Shown here in pieces: positions 1-7,971 of a stretch of DNA of 15,351 nucleotides. This DNA is from Flavobacterium psychrophilum (GTDB taxonomy: Bacteria > Bacteroidota > Bacteroidia > Flavobacteriales > Flavobacteriaceae). The position numbers were made by a program, and so were the translations under genes. The first letter of the stretch is position 1. Each line of letters begins with the position of its first letter. The stretch is from positions 1 to 15,351 of the forward strand of contig QFQM01000105.1 of NCBI GenBank assembly GCA_003243255.1, read 5' to 3'. A model generated the notes under the pieces. That model did not search any database. It was given only the letters and a program-made list of their open reading frames with translations, and had not been told where the DNA came from.

Positions 1-1479
1 CCCAATTGTACTCATTATTTTCTGAAGAAATGCATTTCCATCGGGCGATGCCTTGGAGAATAGAATGAGTGTGCTGTAAAATACAGTGATTACTGAAGAA
101 CGGACAATGATGTCGATGAATAAGTAATCAAACCGGGGGAGTAAATAATTCAATCCCAATGTCAGTAGTGCGATTACTAAAACTTTTAAAGTAGCAGTGC
201 TGAATGGCTGCATTTTTAGTTTGATCCAGATAAAAAAGTATTTAACCACATTGAAGAGGATAAGCGCCAGTGCTACTCCTACGGCAGCGCCATTCACTCC
301 ATACGCAGGGATTAAGACATTCAAAGAGACGATGGCAGATGAAGCAAGTATCAGTATAAGTAGGATATTGAAAGCATAGTATTTGGAGAGCACGATGATT
401 TCGCTGCTTGGTCCGAAGAGCATATCGGTCAACTTACCCACCCCAACGATGATCACCACCCATTTGCCTGCTTCATAGATGTCTTTCTTTGGCATCAGGT
501 TAAAAATGTTGTCGATGTTGATAAAAATGCCGATTAGAAACAGGGCGCCAATAATAAACTGATTGATGGAGGTTTTTTGATAAATAGTAGCAATGTCTTT
601 CAGGTCTTTCTTTTCGAACGCTCTGGCGATCAAAGGCATGGCTACCTGGCTCAGTGCCCGTTTAGGAATTTCAATAACAGCGGCCATATAAAACGCAGTA
701 GTATACACGGCATTGGCAGCAAGCCCGATCAGTGCCGATACCATCATGCTGTCGATCTTTCCAATGATGATCATCCCTGCAGTGCCGGCAAAACTGAAAA
801 AACTATAGCCAATCAGCTCTTTTATTTTTGATTTAGGTATGGCATTGAAGCGGAATGAAAAATACAGGTGTTTTTGTGCCGCCAGGTAAATGATAAGTAT
901 GAGCAGGCAACTGAGATAGGCCATTACGGTAGCAATGATAAAACCGGAGTAAGTAAGCCCACCTTTAAAATAAACAATCACAAGCACTCCTAGCAGCAAC
1001 CGAATAACTACTTCCCTCAAAAGATTTGGGAAAACGGTTTTAAGATGCGATCGTGAATAAGCCTCGAGTAATGCGGTAATGAGTAGAATAAATGTGAGCC
1101 ATACTACGATCGAGGCGTATTGGATAATCTCTTTAGCATTGTCCTGAAAATAGGAGAGGAGCGGATGTTCGAAAATTTTGAATACAATCAAAAAGATAGC
1201 GAATCCACTGATGGCAAGTAAGAGCAGCAAACTCAGAAAGCTTGCTTCTGAATCTTTATCTTTTGCTAACTGCGGATGAAACCGAAAAATACTTTGTGCT
1301 AACCCAAACTGGGCAAAGGGCACGAAAAGAATAGCTGCATCTTGTACAGTTCGCAGCAAACCCACCTGTTCCGGGGCTAGAAACTTGGGAAAAAGATATA
1401 ACAGATTGATATAACCGAGAACTGCCCCGATGTAGGATATAATAGTGGTATAAATACTTTGACGAATAACAATACCCAT
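1..1479 (-). CDS. Polysaccharide (O-antigen type) flippase, Wzx/MATE-like, 3' end cut by window edge
   Basis: One uninterrupted minus-strand frame runs from an ATG at 1479 to the first base of the window, giving 493 residues with no stop yet. The protein begins MGIVIRQSIYTTIISYIGAV and is a series of hydrophobic segments separated by short basic loops, as in the polysaccharide biosynthesis/flippase family of the MOP superfamily. These inner-membrane proteins move lipid-linked oligosaccharide units from cytoplasm to periplasm. Family members are usually around 450-500 residues, so little is missing. A mid-protein segment (GKIDSMMVSALIGLAANAVYTTAFY) and a late one (VNGAAVGVALALILF) fit the family. 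It starts 38 bases after the response regulator stop and is likely the last or a late gene of the glycan unit. A GTG ten bases upstream opens a different frame and is not its start. The family is clear; the transported glycan cannot be read from sequence. Confidence 0.9.
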   Translation of the reverse strand, partial: MGIVIRQSIYTTIISYIGAVLGYINLLYLFPKFLAPEQVGLLRTVQDAAILFVPFAQFGLAQSIFRFHPQLAKDKDSEASFLSLLLLLAISGFAIFLIVFKIFEHPLLSYFQDNAKEIIQYASIVVWLTFILLITALLEAYSRSHLKTVFPNLLREVVIRLLLGVLVIVYFKGGLTYSGFIIATVMAYLSCLLILIIYLAAQKHLYFSFRFNAIPKSKIKELIGYSFFSFAGTAGMIIIGKIDSMMVSALIGLAANAVYTTAFYMAAVIEIPKRALSQVAMPLIARAFEKKDLKDIATIYQKTSINQFIIGALFLIGIFINIDNIFNLMPKKDIYEAGKWVVIIVGVGKLTDMLFGPSSEIIVLSKYYAFNILLILILASSAIVSLNVLIPAYGVNGAAVGVALALILFNVVKYFFIWIKLKMQPFSTATLKVLVIALLTLGLNYLLPRFDYLFIDIIVRSSVITVFYSTLILFSKASPDGNAFLQKIMSTIG

Positions 1480-1517
1480 TGGGATGCACTCAATTTAAGA
1501 AAACACAAATGTAAGCC

Positions 1518-2159
1518 TCATTCGATAAATCCCTTCGAAAAGGATAAGCGGATTAGTTCTGCTGTATTGTTCACTTTTAGTTTTTTGAGAATGTTTCTTC
1601 GATGTGCCTGTACGGTTAAGGGCGACAGATTCAGATGAAGTGCAATTTCTTTGGAATTGATTCCTGTAGCGATAAGCTTTACAATGCGCGTTTCCTGCTC
1701 GGAAAGGGGTGACGAAGTTTTGGACTTGCTTGGCAAGACAGGGAAAATATTTTCTCCCTGCATGATCTGGGTCAGATTTTTAATCAATGTATTGCTATCT
1801 ACCGATTTTACCAGGTAACCATTGGCCCCCGATTGGTAGGCCTCGCGCACATAAGTGGATTCATCGTGCATACTCAAAATCACAATTTTCGTCTGCGTAT
1901 CTTTTTGCCTGATCTTCCGTATCAGTTCCAATCCGTTTAGCTCGGGCATCTCAATATCCACTATTAGTAACTGAAGCCGGGATATATTTTCTTGTGCATT
2001 CAGAAAAGTACTACTGGTGTGAAACTTTCCAATCACTGCGAAGTAGTTGGAATCATTTAACAATTTTTCCAGTCCATCGCAAAAAATGACGTGATCATCG
2101 ACCAGCACAGTAGCTGTAAGTGGAGTGGTGCGGTTTGATTCCATGGCTTCGGCACTCAT
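1518..2159 (-). CDS. NarL/LuxR-family two-component response regulator
   Basis: The 213-residue protein has a receiver domain (about residues 15-135) and a C-terminal LuxR-type helix-turn-helix (about 150-205). The receiver acidic pair is D21-D22, the expected phosphoacceptor is D68 in LLIVDIEMPELNG, and the conserved Ser and Lys are S96 and K118. The DNA-binding part reads LSEQETRIVKLIATGINSKE and continues to a typical recognition helix ending NILKKLKV. It should be phosphorylated by the kinase encoded just upstream and then bind DNA as a dimer. Its ATG overlaps the kinase stop by four bases (ATGA), so the pair is probably translationally coupled. About 13 residues precede the receiver, so an internal ATG at residue 6 is a possible alternative start. 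All receiver switch residues are intact. Its targets are unknown; the flanking glycan genes are the obvious candidates. Confidence 0.95.
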   Translation of the reverse strand: MSAEAMESNRTTPLTATVLVDDHVIFCDGLEKLLNDSNYFAVIGKFHTSSTFLNAQENISRLQLLIVDIEMPELNGLELIRKIRQKDTQTKIVILSMHDESTYVREAYQSGANGYLVKSVDSNTLIKNLTQIMQGENIFPVLPSKSKTSSPLSEQETRIVKLIATGINSKEIALHLNLSPLTVQAHRRNILKKLKVNNTAELIRLSFSKGFIE

Positions 2160-5020
2160 AGTAAGGGGATATCAATCGAGTAAGATACGCCTTTTGAACT
2201 TGTTTCGAATAATATTTTTCCCTGCAGTGCCTGTATGCGCGATTCTATATTATAAAGACCATTACCCCTGGTTACTTCATCGGCAACAAATCCAATCCCG
2301 TCATCTTCATAAAGAATGTTGAGAAGGTCATCAAAGGCATTCAAGTGGATGGTGATGTTTTTGGCGTTGGCGTGTTTCAAGGAGTTGATGACTAATTCCT
2401 GTATAATGCGGAAAACGAATAAATTGATTTTTGGTTGTTTGATCTCCTCTCCAAAAACATCCAGTTTCACCTGCACGTGAGTGTCGCTGGAGATTTTCTC
2501 AATGTAGTTTTTTAGTCCCTCGTGTAATCCGAACTGCATGAGTGCGGGAGGTGTCAAGTCATGGATAATGTTCTTCACTTCCTTCAATACATCCTGAAGA
2601 CGATTTTCTACCTCGTTGGCTTCGTTCTGATTGTACCTGGTCATTACCTGGTTGATGCCCATTTTGATGGAAGTAAGTGTTGTGCCAATGCCATCATGGA
2701 GATCTTTGGCAATGCGACTTCTTTCTCTTTCGATGGATTCGATTTCGGACTGAATAATTTTTTGTTGATGGTTAGTGAGACTCTGAAGGTGTAGTTGCTT
2801 CTGCTTGATCAGTGATATTCTCGTCATGATAAAAATGAAAACGAGAAAGCTTAAGGCAAAGAAAGCACCTAGTTGTACATACCATAATTTCCACCAAGGG
2901 GCCTTGATGGAAATATTTAAATCCTGGATAGCCGCATGCCATACAATATCATTGGTTGAGTATTCCATGTCTATTTTATAGTTGCCTGGACTAAGTGCGA
3001 AAAATTCAATGGAGTGATTGTTGGTATACGACCATGCATCAGTTTCTGATAACCGGAACCGGATTCTGATATTTCGGTTGTTAAATGAAATGAATCCAAC
3101 GTCTATTTTCAGGTAATTTTCATCATGGTTCAGGTGAATGTACTTACCGGCAGTTGTTTTTTTATTATTGACAAAGATGTCTTTGAGGTAAAATTTAGGG
3201 GTCTGATTGTCAAAATGATTTTCGGATAAGGGAATGATGGAGATACCATCTTCGGAAAAAGCCCAGATACTTTTTTTTGTGTTGACTAATAAGTCAATTT
3301 TGTCATTGAGCAATCCGCTTAACTTGCTAAGATGATTGAAGGGAGTATTTTGTGTAAACAGATACTGGTTGTTTATACGGAAAACACCTTTTTCAGTCCC
3401 CACCCAAAGAACGGAATCTATTTTAATAATGGCATAAGTATTATCTGCCGGGAATTTTTTACTGACGTTCAGCCACTCGGGTTTGAAGTTGTTTAAATTT
3501 AATAAGATAGGACCATTTCCAATCGATGATAAAAGTGCTATGGAGTCATTCAATAAGTCGATTTTTCTGACTTTTATGTTATGCAATTCATCAGGCGAGG
3601 CGATCAGATCCATGTTCTTTTTTCTGATTTCTATTCCGATTTTACCAGACAACAGCAGAAGAGAATCTTTTATCAGGATGGAGCGGTATATACCCGTTTT
3701 TGTGTGTTTAATAACATTACCTTTAATGTCAAACAGCGTTGTTAAAACCCCAGTTGCCCAAACGTACTGGTCACCACCATTCGAAAAATCGATTTTACTT
3801 AGTGGTTTGAATTGATTTATTGTCTTGTAGGTGGAGTCCAGCAGGAAAACACTGGCATTGGTGGATACCCATATTTTGCGTTCTACATCCTGGAAGATGG
3901 ACATAATGGGGCCTCCCATGTACATGGAGGAGATCTCTTTTTGAGATTCAGCATTTATAAAATGCAGGTATCCCTTTTGGTCGCCGGCAATGATTTCGTT
4001 ATTAAAAGAAATGGCAGCTTTGATTATGGTGTTTTGAGAGTAACTTATCGTATCAATGTCTTTATTGGGTAAGTGATATACTCCGTTTTCCAGTGTAGCG
4101 AACCAGTATCCATTTTCGTTATCCCGAATAACTTTGCTGATGGATTTTTTTTTGAAAAAATTGAAATCTTTAGAAGAGTAGTTCTGGCTATTCAGAATTT
4201 CAGCCCCATCATTGAAATACCCTACCCAGATGTCATCATTTTTATCTTTCGAAAGACTAACAATGGATGACCTTCCCGTGAATACTTTGGTTACCTTCTT
4301 TCCCTTAAATTCAAAAACATCAGTGTTAATAGAAAATAGTATTTTGTCTTCTATGGTGATCGCACAAATCACCTGATTGGATAAAGTCGTTGATAACCTG
4401 ATTGGGAGATGAATGCCGTTAATAATGGCAGTGTCAATCCGTTCGTTTTTAGGATTTATTCCCAGTAGATGTCCTTGTTCCATTTTCTGATAGAAGAATA
4501 TCTTAAACGGTTGCCGGGTTTCTGAGATGTTTCCATTTTTATCAATTTTTATCACCGAGCCGGTAACGTATATCCAAAGATTATTGGATCGGTCATAATA
4601 GATGGATAATATGATTCCATTTTTAACAAGAGCCGCTATCTTATCATTGTAAGCATAGGCCAGTATTTTTTTTGACTGCGGGTCATAGTAAGACAGCCTT
4701 CCTGAATAGGTTCTGAACCAGATCCTTTTTTTGTAATCTTCAAAAAAACCAAATACTACCGGGTCGGTAAGACCATCTTTAACATGAAGAATTTTTAACT
4801 CATTGCCATCGTACTGAACGACACCATTATCGGTAGCAAACCAAACAAATCCTTCCGTATCCTGATAGGTGTCATAGACTTCGTTGCTGGGCATTCCCTC
4901 CGAAATCGAATAATTAATGGAAGACTGCCCATGGGTGAAATGGGAAATTGCAAGAAAGCACCACAGCAAGAGGCTGCAGGCTAGCAGGCAGATTTTGCGT
5001 GTTTGTGTCTTTCTTTTCAT
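2156..5020 (-). CDS. Sensor histidine kinase with periplasmic beta-propeller and Y_Y_Y domain
   Basis: This 954-residue protein opens with a signal peptide or anchor (MKRKTQTRK, a hydrophobic stretch, then HFTHGQ). Repeated Reg_prop-type strands follow, for example GFVWFATDNGVVQYDG, NDDIWVGYFNDG, NGYWFATLENGVYHL and SVLWVGTEKGVF, covering roughly residues 35-610. A Y_Y_Y-like domain (about 630-705) and one membrane helix (about 710-732) come next. The cytoplasmic part is a HisKA_3 dimerisation domain with phospho-acceptor H775 in AKDLHDGIG and a HATPase domain with N-box (QELVINSLKHANA), DDGIGF and GNGLYNIESR motifs. There is no receiver or DNA-binding domain, so this is a classical kinase and not the one-piece hybrid often found with these propellers. 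The likely partner is the overlapping NarL-type regulator. The ligand is unknown; related propellers in Bacteroidota often sense glycans. A 60-base gap separates it from the FkbM gene; a 7-of-8 match to the -7 consensus (5026-5033) lies too close to the ATG to be trusted. Confidence 0.95.
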   Translation of the reverse strand: MKRKTQTRKICLLACSLLLWCFLAISHFTHGQSSINYSISEGMPSNEVYDTYQDTEGFVWFATDNGVVQYDGNELKILHVKDGLTDPVVFGFFEDYKKRIWFRTYSGRLSYYDPQSKKILAYAYNDKIAALVKNGIILSIYYDRSNNLWIYVTGSVIKIDKNGNISETRQPFKIFFYQKMEQGHLLGINPKNERIDTAIINGIHLPIRLSTTLSNQVICAITIEDKILFSINTDVFEFKGKKVTKVFTGRSSIVSLSKDKNDDIWVGYFNDGAEILNSQNYSSKDFNFFKKKSISKVIRDNENGYWFATLENGVYHLPNKDIDTISYSQNTIIKAAISFNNEIIAGDQKGYLHFINAESQKEISSMYMGGPIMSIFQDVERKIWVSTNASVFLLDSTYKTINQFKPLSKIDFSNGGDQYVWATGVLTTLFDIKGNVIKHTKTGIYRSILIKDSLLLLSGKIGIEIRKKNMDLIASPDELHNIKVRKIDLLNDSIALLSSIGNGPILLNLNNFKPEWLNVSKKFPADNTYAIIKIDSVLWVGTEKGVFRINNQYLFTQNTPFNHLSKLSGLLNDKIDLLVNTKKSIWAFSEDGISIIPLSENHFDNQTPKFYLKDIFVNNKKTTAGKYIHLNHDENYLKIDVGFISFNNRNIRIRFRLSETDAWSYTNNHSIEFFALSPGNYKIDMEYSTNDIVWHAAIQDLNISIKAPWWKLWYVQLGAFFALSFLVFIFIMTRISLIKQKQLHLQSLTNHQQKIIQSEIESIERERSRIAKDLHDGIGTTLTSIKMGINQVMTRYNQNEANEVENRLQDVLKEVKNIIHDLTPPALMQFGLHEGLKNYIEKISSDTHVQVKLDVFGEEIKQPKINLFVFRIIQELVINSLKHANAKNITIHLNAFDDLLNILYEDDGIGFVADEVTRGNGLYNIESRIQALQGKILFETSSKGVSYSIDIPLL

Positions 5021-5080
5021 ACTTATAAATCTAATAAAAAACAGTATGCGGAAAAGAATAACATTGGTGCTGCCGGTGAT

Positions 5081-5968
5081 TCAAGCGTTGGAACGAGCGA
5101 ACTCAATCCAATGAACTTTGGATGGATGGACGAAAAAACAATCCCGTACCCCATCATCGTGCGACCTTACGATGGTGGCTACTTTATGAAGTTTACCTTT
5201 TTTGTAATTGTAAAAGTGGTAGCCGTGAGATTTCATGATTTCTTCCAGCCTGTGTTCAATTTTATTAAACAGTGTTTCGCAAATGATGATGGGTTTATCT
5301 CGAGAGATGGTTTGTTCAGCACCTTGTAAAATGAAATTCTCCGTTCCCTCAGTATCGATTTTGATGAGATCGATACTGCTAATTCTTTTTTGCTGGACAA
5401 AATGATCGAGAGTCTCCGTTTTGACAATGATTGGTTTTTTTAGTGAGTCCGCCTGAAGGCTTCCTACGCCACCCAGGTTGTATTTTACATATGGATATTT
5501 TGAATTAACAACTTCGTAGAAAGTAGCTTCTCCATTACTATTTGAAAGCGCTATTGAGTTAATGCTGATCTGATCATTCAGGTTATTAATCTCTTTGTTT
5601 CGGGTAAGAAAATACAAAGGCCCAGTGGAAGGTTCAAAAGAAAAAACGGAAGCATGTGGATTGATTTTAGCGCCCAGTATAGAATAATAACCGGAGTTGG
5701 CGCCAATATCACAAAAGACCTGACACTTTTTAATCAGCTCAACAAAAACTGGAGTGTACTCAAAAGAATCGGCTCCCCTCCAATACAATACCTTGTTTAC
5801 ATAACTTGTTTGGTTGGTAGCTAGCTTCATTTTTACTCCCCCTGCCTCAACGGAAATCACTCCTGCAGGAGGCAATCGAAAAGAGGTCAATGAAGAGAGT
5901 CGTTTATTTATCCAAAGAAGGAAAGGATTAATACGGGGATGATAGATGATTTTATAGAGCAGGAGCAC
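5081..5968 (-). CDS. FkbM-family SAM-dependent methyltransferase
   Basis: The 295-residue protein carries the FkbM methyltransferase signature. The SAM-binding loop is DIGANSGYYS at D87-S96, the acidic strand end is FSFEPSTGP around E112, and the family motif IDLIKIDTEGTE has D205 and E207. FkbM enzymes are O-methyltransferases; in polysaccharide clusters they are thought to methylate sugar hydroxyls. The start is a GTG at 5968, preceded two codons upstream by an in-frame TAG, and no ATG occurs in frame before residue 47, so GTG is the only sensible start. It lies 11 bases after the preceding methyltransferase-like gene and is probably cotranscribed with the GT4 gene. There is no signal peptide, so it should act in the cytoplasm on nucleotide- or lipid-linked sugars before the flippase step. 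The acceptor is unknown. Confidence 0.9.
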   Translation of the reverse strand: MLLLYKIIYHPRINPFLLWINKRLSSLTSFRLPPAGVISVEAGGVKMKLATNQTSYVNKVLYWRGADSFEYTPVFVELIKKCQVFCDIGANSGYYSILGAKINPHASVFSFEPSTGPLYFLTRNKEINNLNDQISINSIALSNSNGEATFYEVVNSKYPYVKYNLGGVGSLQADSLKKPIIVKTETLDHFVQQKRISSIDLIKIDTEGTENFILQGAEQTISRDKPIIICETLFNKIEHRLEEIMKSHGYHFYNYKKGKLHKVATIVRSHDDGVRDCFFVHPSKVHWIEFARSNA

Positions 5969-5979
5969 GTGCTAAGGTT

Positions 5980-6696
5980 CTAAGGTTTAAACCAAAATGT
6001 AGTGTCAAACAGGCCGGTGGTAGTATTGATACATTTCCATCCGGCAAGCACTTTAAATACAGGCTCGTACCGTTTTCGGTCAGAATTGTCCAGAACGAAG
6101 ATGCCTCCTGCTTTCAGCTTGGGTATCGCGTTGAGACAACACTCCACACGTGCGCGGCCATCTACCATGATAAAATCAAAATGATTGTCGGGGTAATTTT
6201 TAACAAAGGAAAAATAGGCGTGGTACTCTTTTCTGACATCAAAATCTTTTTCCGTCAGGTGGTAGTCGTGATAGAAGGTGTAGGTGTTGGTTTCCTCTGC
6301 GGTAGCAGGCGGAATGAAGTGATAATCGACATTGCCCAGGTCTCTTTGTTGAAGCTTGTTTTTTACAATATCAAACCACCCCTGGTTATGTTCAATGCTG
6401 GTGATGTGCTTCAGATGCCGTGCAAAAAAAAGTGTACTGTTGCCACTGCCGTACTCAAAGCCGATCATTTGAGGCGTAAGTATTTTTTCAAAAATACGGA
6501 TGGCTGCCTGGCTGGTCCAAGGTCTTTCTGGATTAATCACTTTAAAAATCGCATAGTTGATTTTCAACAAGGGACGAGCTATCCGGTAAAACACATAACC
6601 CGCTGTGAATGATTTGGGACGAATCAGATTCTTTTTGATATAGATGGGCGAAGTGGCGATCTGAAGCGCGGTAGTATAAGCGGATGACACAGGCAT
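5980..6696 (-). CDS. Class I SAM-dependent methyltransferase-like protein of unknown substrate
   Basis: The 238-residue protein has a Rossmann-type SAM-binding core. Motif I is GFEYGSGNSTLFFA (F80-A91 region), an acidic residue follows the second strand in TSIEHNQGWF, and DFIMVDGRARV has D179 where many class I methyltransferases carry a conserved Asp. A late strand, AGGIFVLDNSDRKRYEP, completes the fold. The first 65 residues are basic and moderately hydrophobic (ATSPIYIKKNLIRPKS, then ARPLLKINYAIFKV) and may be a lid or membrane contact. It sits 5 bases after the GT4 gene and 11 before the FkbM gene, so a role in modifying the same glycan is likely. I do not recognise a characterised family; a catalytically altered Rossmann protein is also possible. 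Start ATG at 6696. Confidence 0.8.
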   Translation of the reverse strand: MPVSSAYTTALQIATSPIYIKKNLIRPKSFTAGYVFYRIARPLLKINYAIFKVINPERPWTSQAAIRIFEKILTPQMIGFEYGSGNSTLFFARHLKHITSIEHNQGWFDIVKNKLQQRDLGNVDYHFIPPATAEETNTYTFYHDYHLTEKDFDVRKEYHAYFSFVKNYPDNHFDFIMVDGRARVECCLNAIPKLKAGGIFVLDNSDRKRYEPVFKVLAGWKCINTTTGLFDTTFWFKP

Positions 6697-6701
6697 GGAT
6701 G

Positions 6702-7913
6702 CTAAATGGTAGTATATAAGTTGATTAATTCCTTTTGTGTGGTTTCCCAGTTGATATTTCCTTCTAGGGTAGCTCTTATTCCATTTCTGCCTAATGTGTT
6801 TTGCAGTTCCTTATCGGTAACGATTGTCTTTACTTTTTCAGCGAAGTCTTCCGGATTACCAGCTTCAAACACGACACCTGTTTTGTATTTTTCAGTGAGT
6901 CTTTTTAGCGGTGCACTTGAGCTGACCAGCAAAGGTTTACCCGCCATCATGCCTTGAAATAATTTATGTGGCACCGTATTATCGGTATGTCCGTTGGATT
7001 GATGTGGAATGACATTCACATCGGTGAGGTGCATGTAGGAATAAAATTTTGAGAAGGGTTGAAACCCGAAGAAGTGAACGTTTTTTAATTGTAGTTCTGC
7101 TACCAGCGCTTTTAGATTATCCATCACAGAGGCACTTCCAAAACCAACAATAGCAAATTGAATGTTATCGTTGTCTTTCAGGTATTGCATTCCTTTTATA
7201 GCAGTATCTACCCCCCGATGTGGCCCGATGCCGCCTGAATAGGTGAGAATGAATTTGCCATTCAGTGACTGGTACACCGAAGCGTCCAGTTTCTGATTGA
7301 CAAAAGTTTTGTCTTCGGTGTTGGTAACTACTACAATTTTTTCTGCCCCTATCGAATGTTCCTGAATCACACGTTCTTTCATTTCTTCGACCACGGCAAT
7401 GATGCGATCGCATTGTTCGCAGGCTTGTTTTTCAAATTGGGTCCATCGCTCCGGATTCATGAAGAGTGAGTTCTTTAGCCTGACAATTGGATTCTTCTTC
7501 CATTTGAACCAGGTGCGTAATGCTTCCGGATAATTTTCGTGCATGTCAAGAACCACTTTCAGACTGAGTTCGTTCTTCAAACTCAAAGCGGTTCCCGCTA
7601 GCGGTAGGTCGTGGATGTGAACAACACTTATTTTTTGTTCCTGTAAAATCTTTCTCGCCGCTGATTTGAATTTGGGATGCACAAAATGCAGTGACATGAC
7701 TACATCCCAGAAGGCCAGCTCATAGTTGTTTTTTCCGGCATCAATGCGGTGAACTTGAATTCCTTCAAATTCTTCGCTTACCAGCTGCCCTTTTTTTCTA
7801 AGGCAGAGGAGATGTATCTCAAAACCTGACTGGATTAACGCATCCGACTCTTTTTTTACCCGGATATCAGCCGGATAAGGAGCATTGAGCAGCATTAAAA
7901 TCTTCTTTTGCAC
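6702..7913 (-). CDS. Glycosyltransferase family 4 (GT-B fold)
   Basis: The 403-residue protein has the two-domain GT-B layout. The acceptor-side domain opens MLLNAPYPADIRVKKESDAL, and the donor-side domain (about 215-390) contains YSGGIGPHRGVDTAIKG (G227-G228, R233) and PHKLFQGMMAGKP (P315-P327). Such cytoplasmic, membrane-peripheral enzymes transfer a sugar from a nucleotide or lipid donor onto a growing glycan. The position where many GT4 enzymes have the second Glu of the EX7E motif (K-x-x-E-Y-x-x-x-G-K-P) is Gln320 here. From memory, several Bacteroidota relatives share HKLFQ, so this may be a subfamily trait and not a defect. The start is a GTG at 7913, with an in-frame TAA two codons upstream; the next in-frame start would be ATG at residue 7. 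This is the first gene of the leftward glycan unit, 58 bases from the divergent epimerase gene. Donor and acceptor are unknown. Confidence 0.93.
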   Translation of the reverse strand: MQKKILMLLNAPYPADIRVKKESDALIQSGFEIHLLCLRKKGQLVSEEFEGIQVHRIDAGKNNYELAFWDVVMSLHFVHPKFKSAARKILQEQKISVVHIHDLPLAGTALSLKNELSLKVVLDMHENYPEALRTWFKWKKNPIVRLKNSLFMNPERWTQFEKQACEQCDRIIAVVEEMKERVIQEHSIGAEKIVVVTNTEDKTFVNQKLDASVYQSLNGKFILTYSGGIGPHRGVDTAIKGMQYLKDNDNIQFAIVGFGSASVMDNLKALVAELQLKNVHFFGFQPFSKFYSYMHLTDVNVIPHQSNGHTDNTVPHKLFQGMMAGKPLLVSSSAPLKRLTEKYKTGVVFEAGNPEDFAEKVKTIVTDKELQNTLGRNGIRATLEGNINWETTQKELINLYTTI

Positions 7914-7971
7914 GCCTTAAATTTTATTTTGTCGCAAAGAAAAGGAATTTTGCAACCCTAATGAACCAGGA
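7914..7971. promoter_or_regulatory. Divergent intergenic region with candidate promoters on both strands
   Basis: This A/T-rich stretch separates the leftward GT4 unit from the rightward epimerase gene, so both units should be transcribed from here. On the plus strand GAATTTTG (7945-7952) matches 7 of 8 positions of the Bacteroidota -7 consensus TAnnTTTG. On the minus strand TTTCTTTG (7942-7935) also matches 7 of 8. Each lies about 20 bases upstream of its start codon, implying very short leaders. No convincing -33 TTTG occurs at the usual spacing for either, so the assignment is tentative. Confidence 0.35.

Noticed and set aside
1256..1489. 77-residue minus-strand frame starting at a GTG before the flippase
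   Set aside because: It overlaps the flippase start in another frame; the flippase frame is continuous, hydrophobic and much longer.
4145..4153. Nine-base T run (A run on the coding strand) inside the kinase gene, considered as a phase-variation or slippage site
   Set aside because: The run is short, encodes a normal Lys stretch (FFKKKSIS), and similar 7-8 base runs occur in neighbouring genes; the frame is intact.
3483..4270. Three plus-strand frames of 65-110 residues inside the kinase gene
   Set aside because: They are antisense to the propeller region, which has an intact frame with repeated WxxT/G strands.
6181..6612. 143-residue plus-strand frame opposite the methyltransferase-like gene
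   Set aside because: It is antisense to a gene with clear SAM-binding motifs and itself shows no domain.
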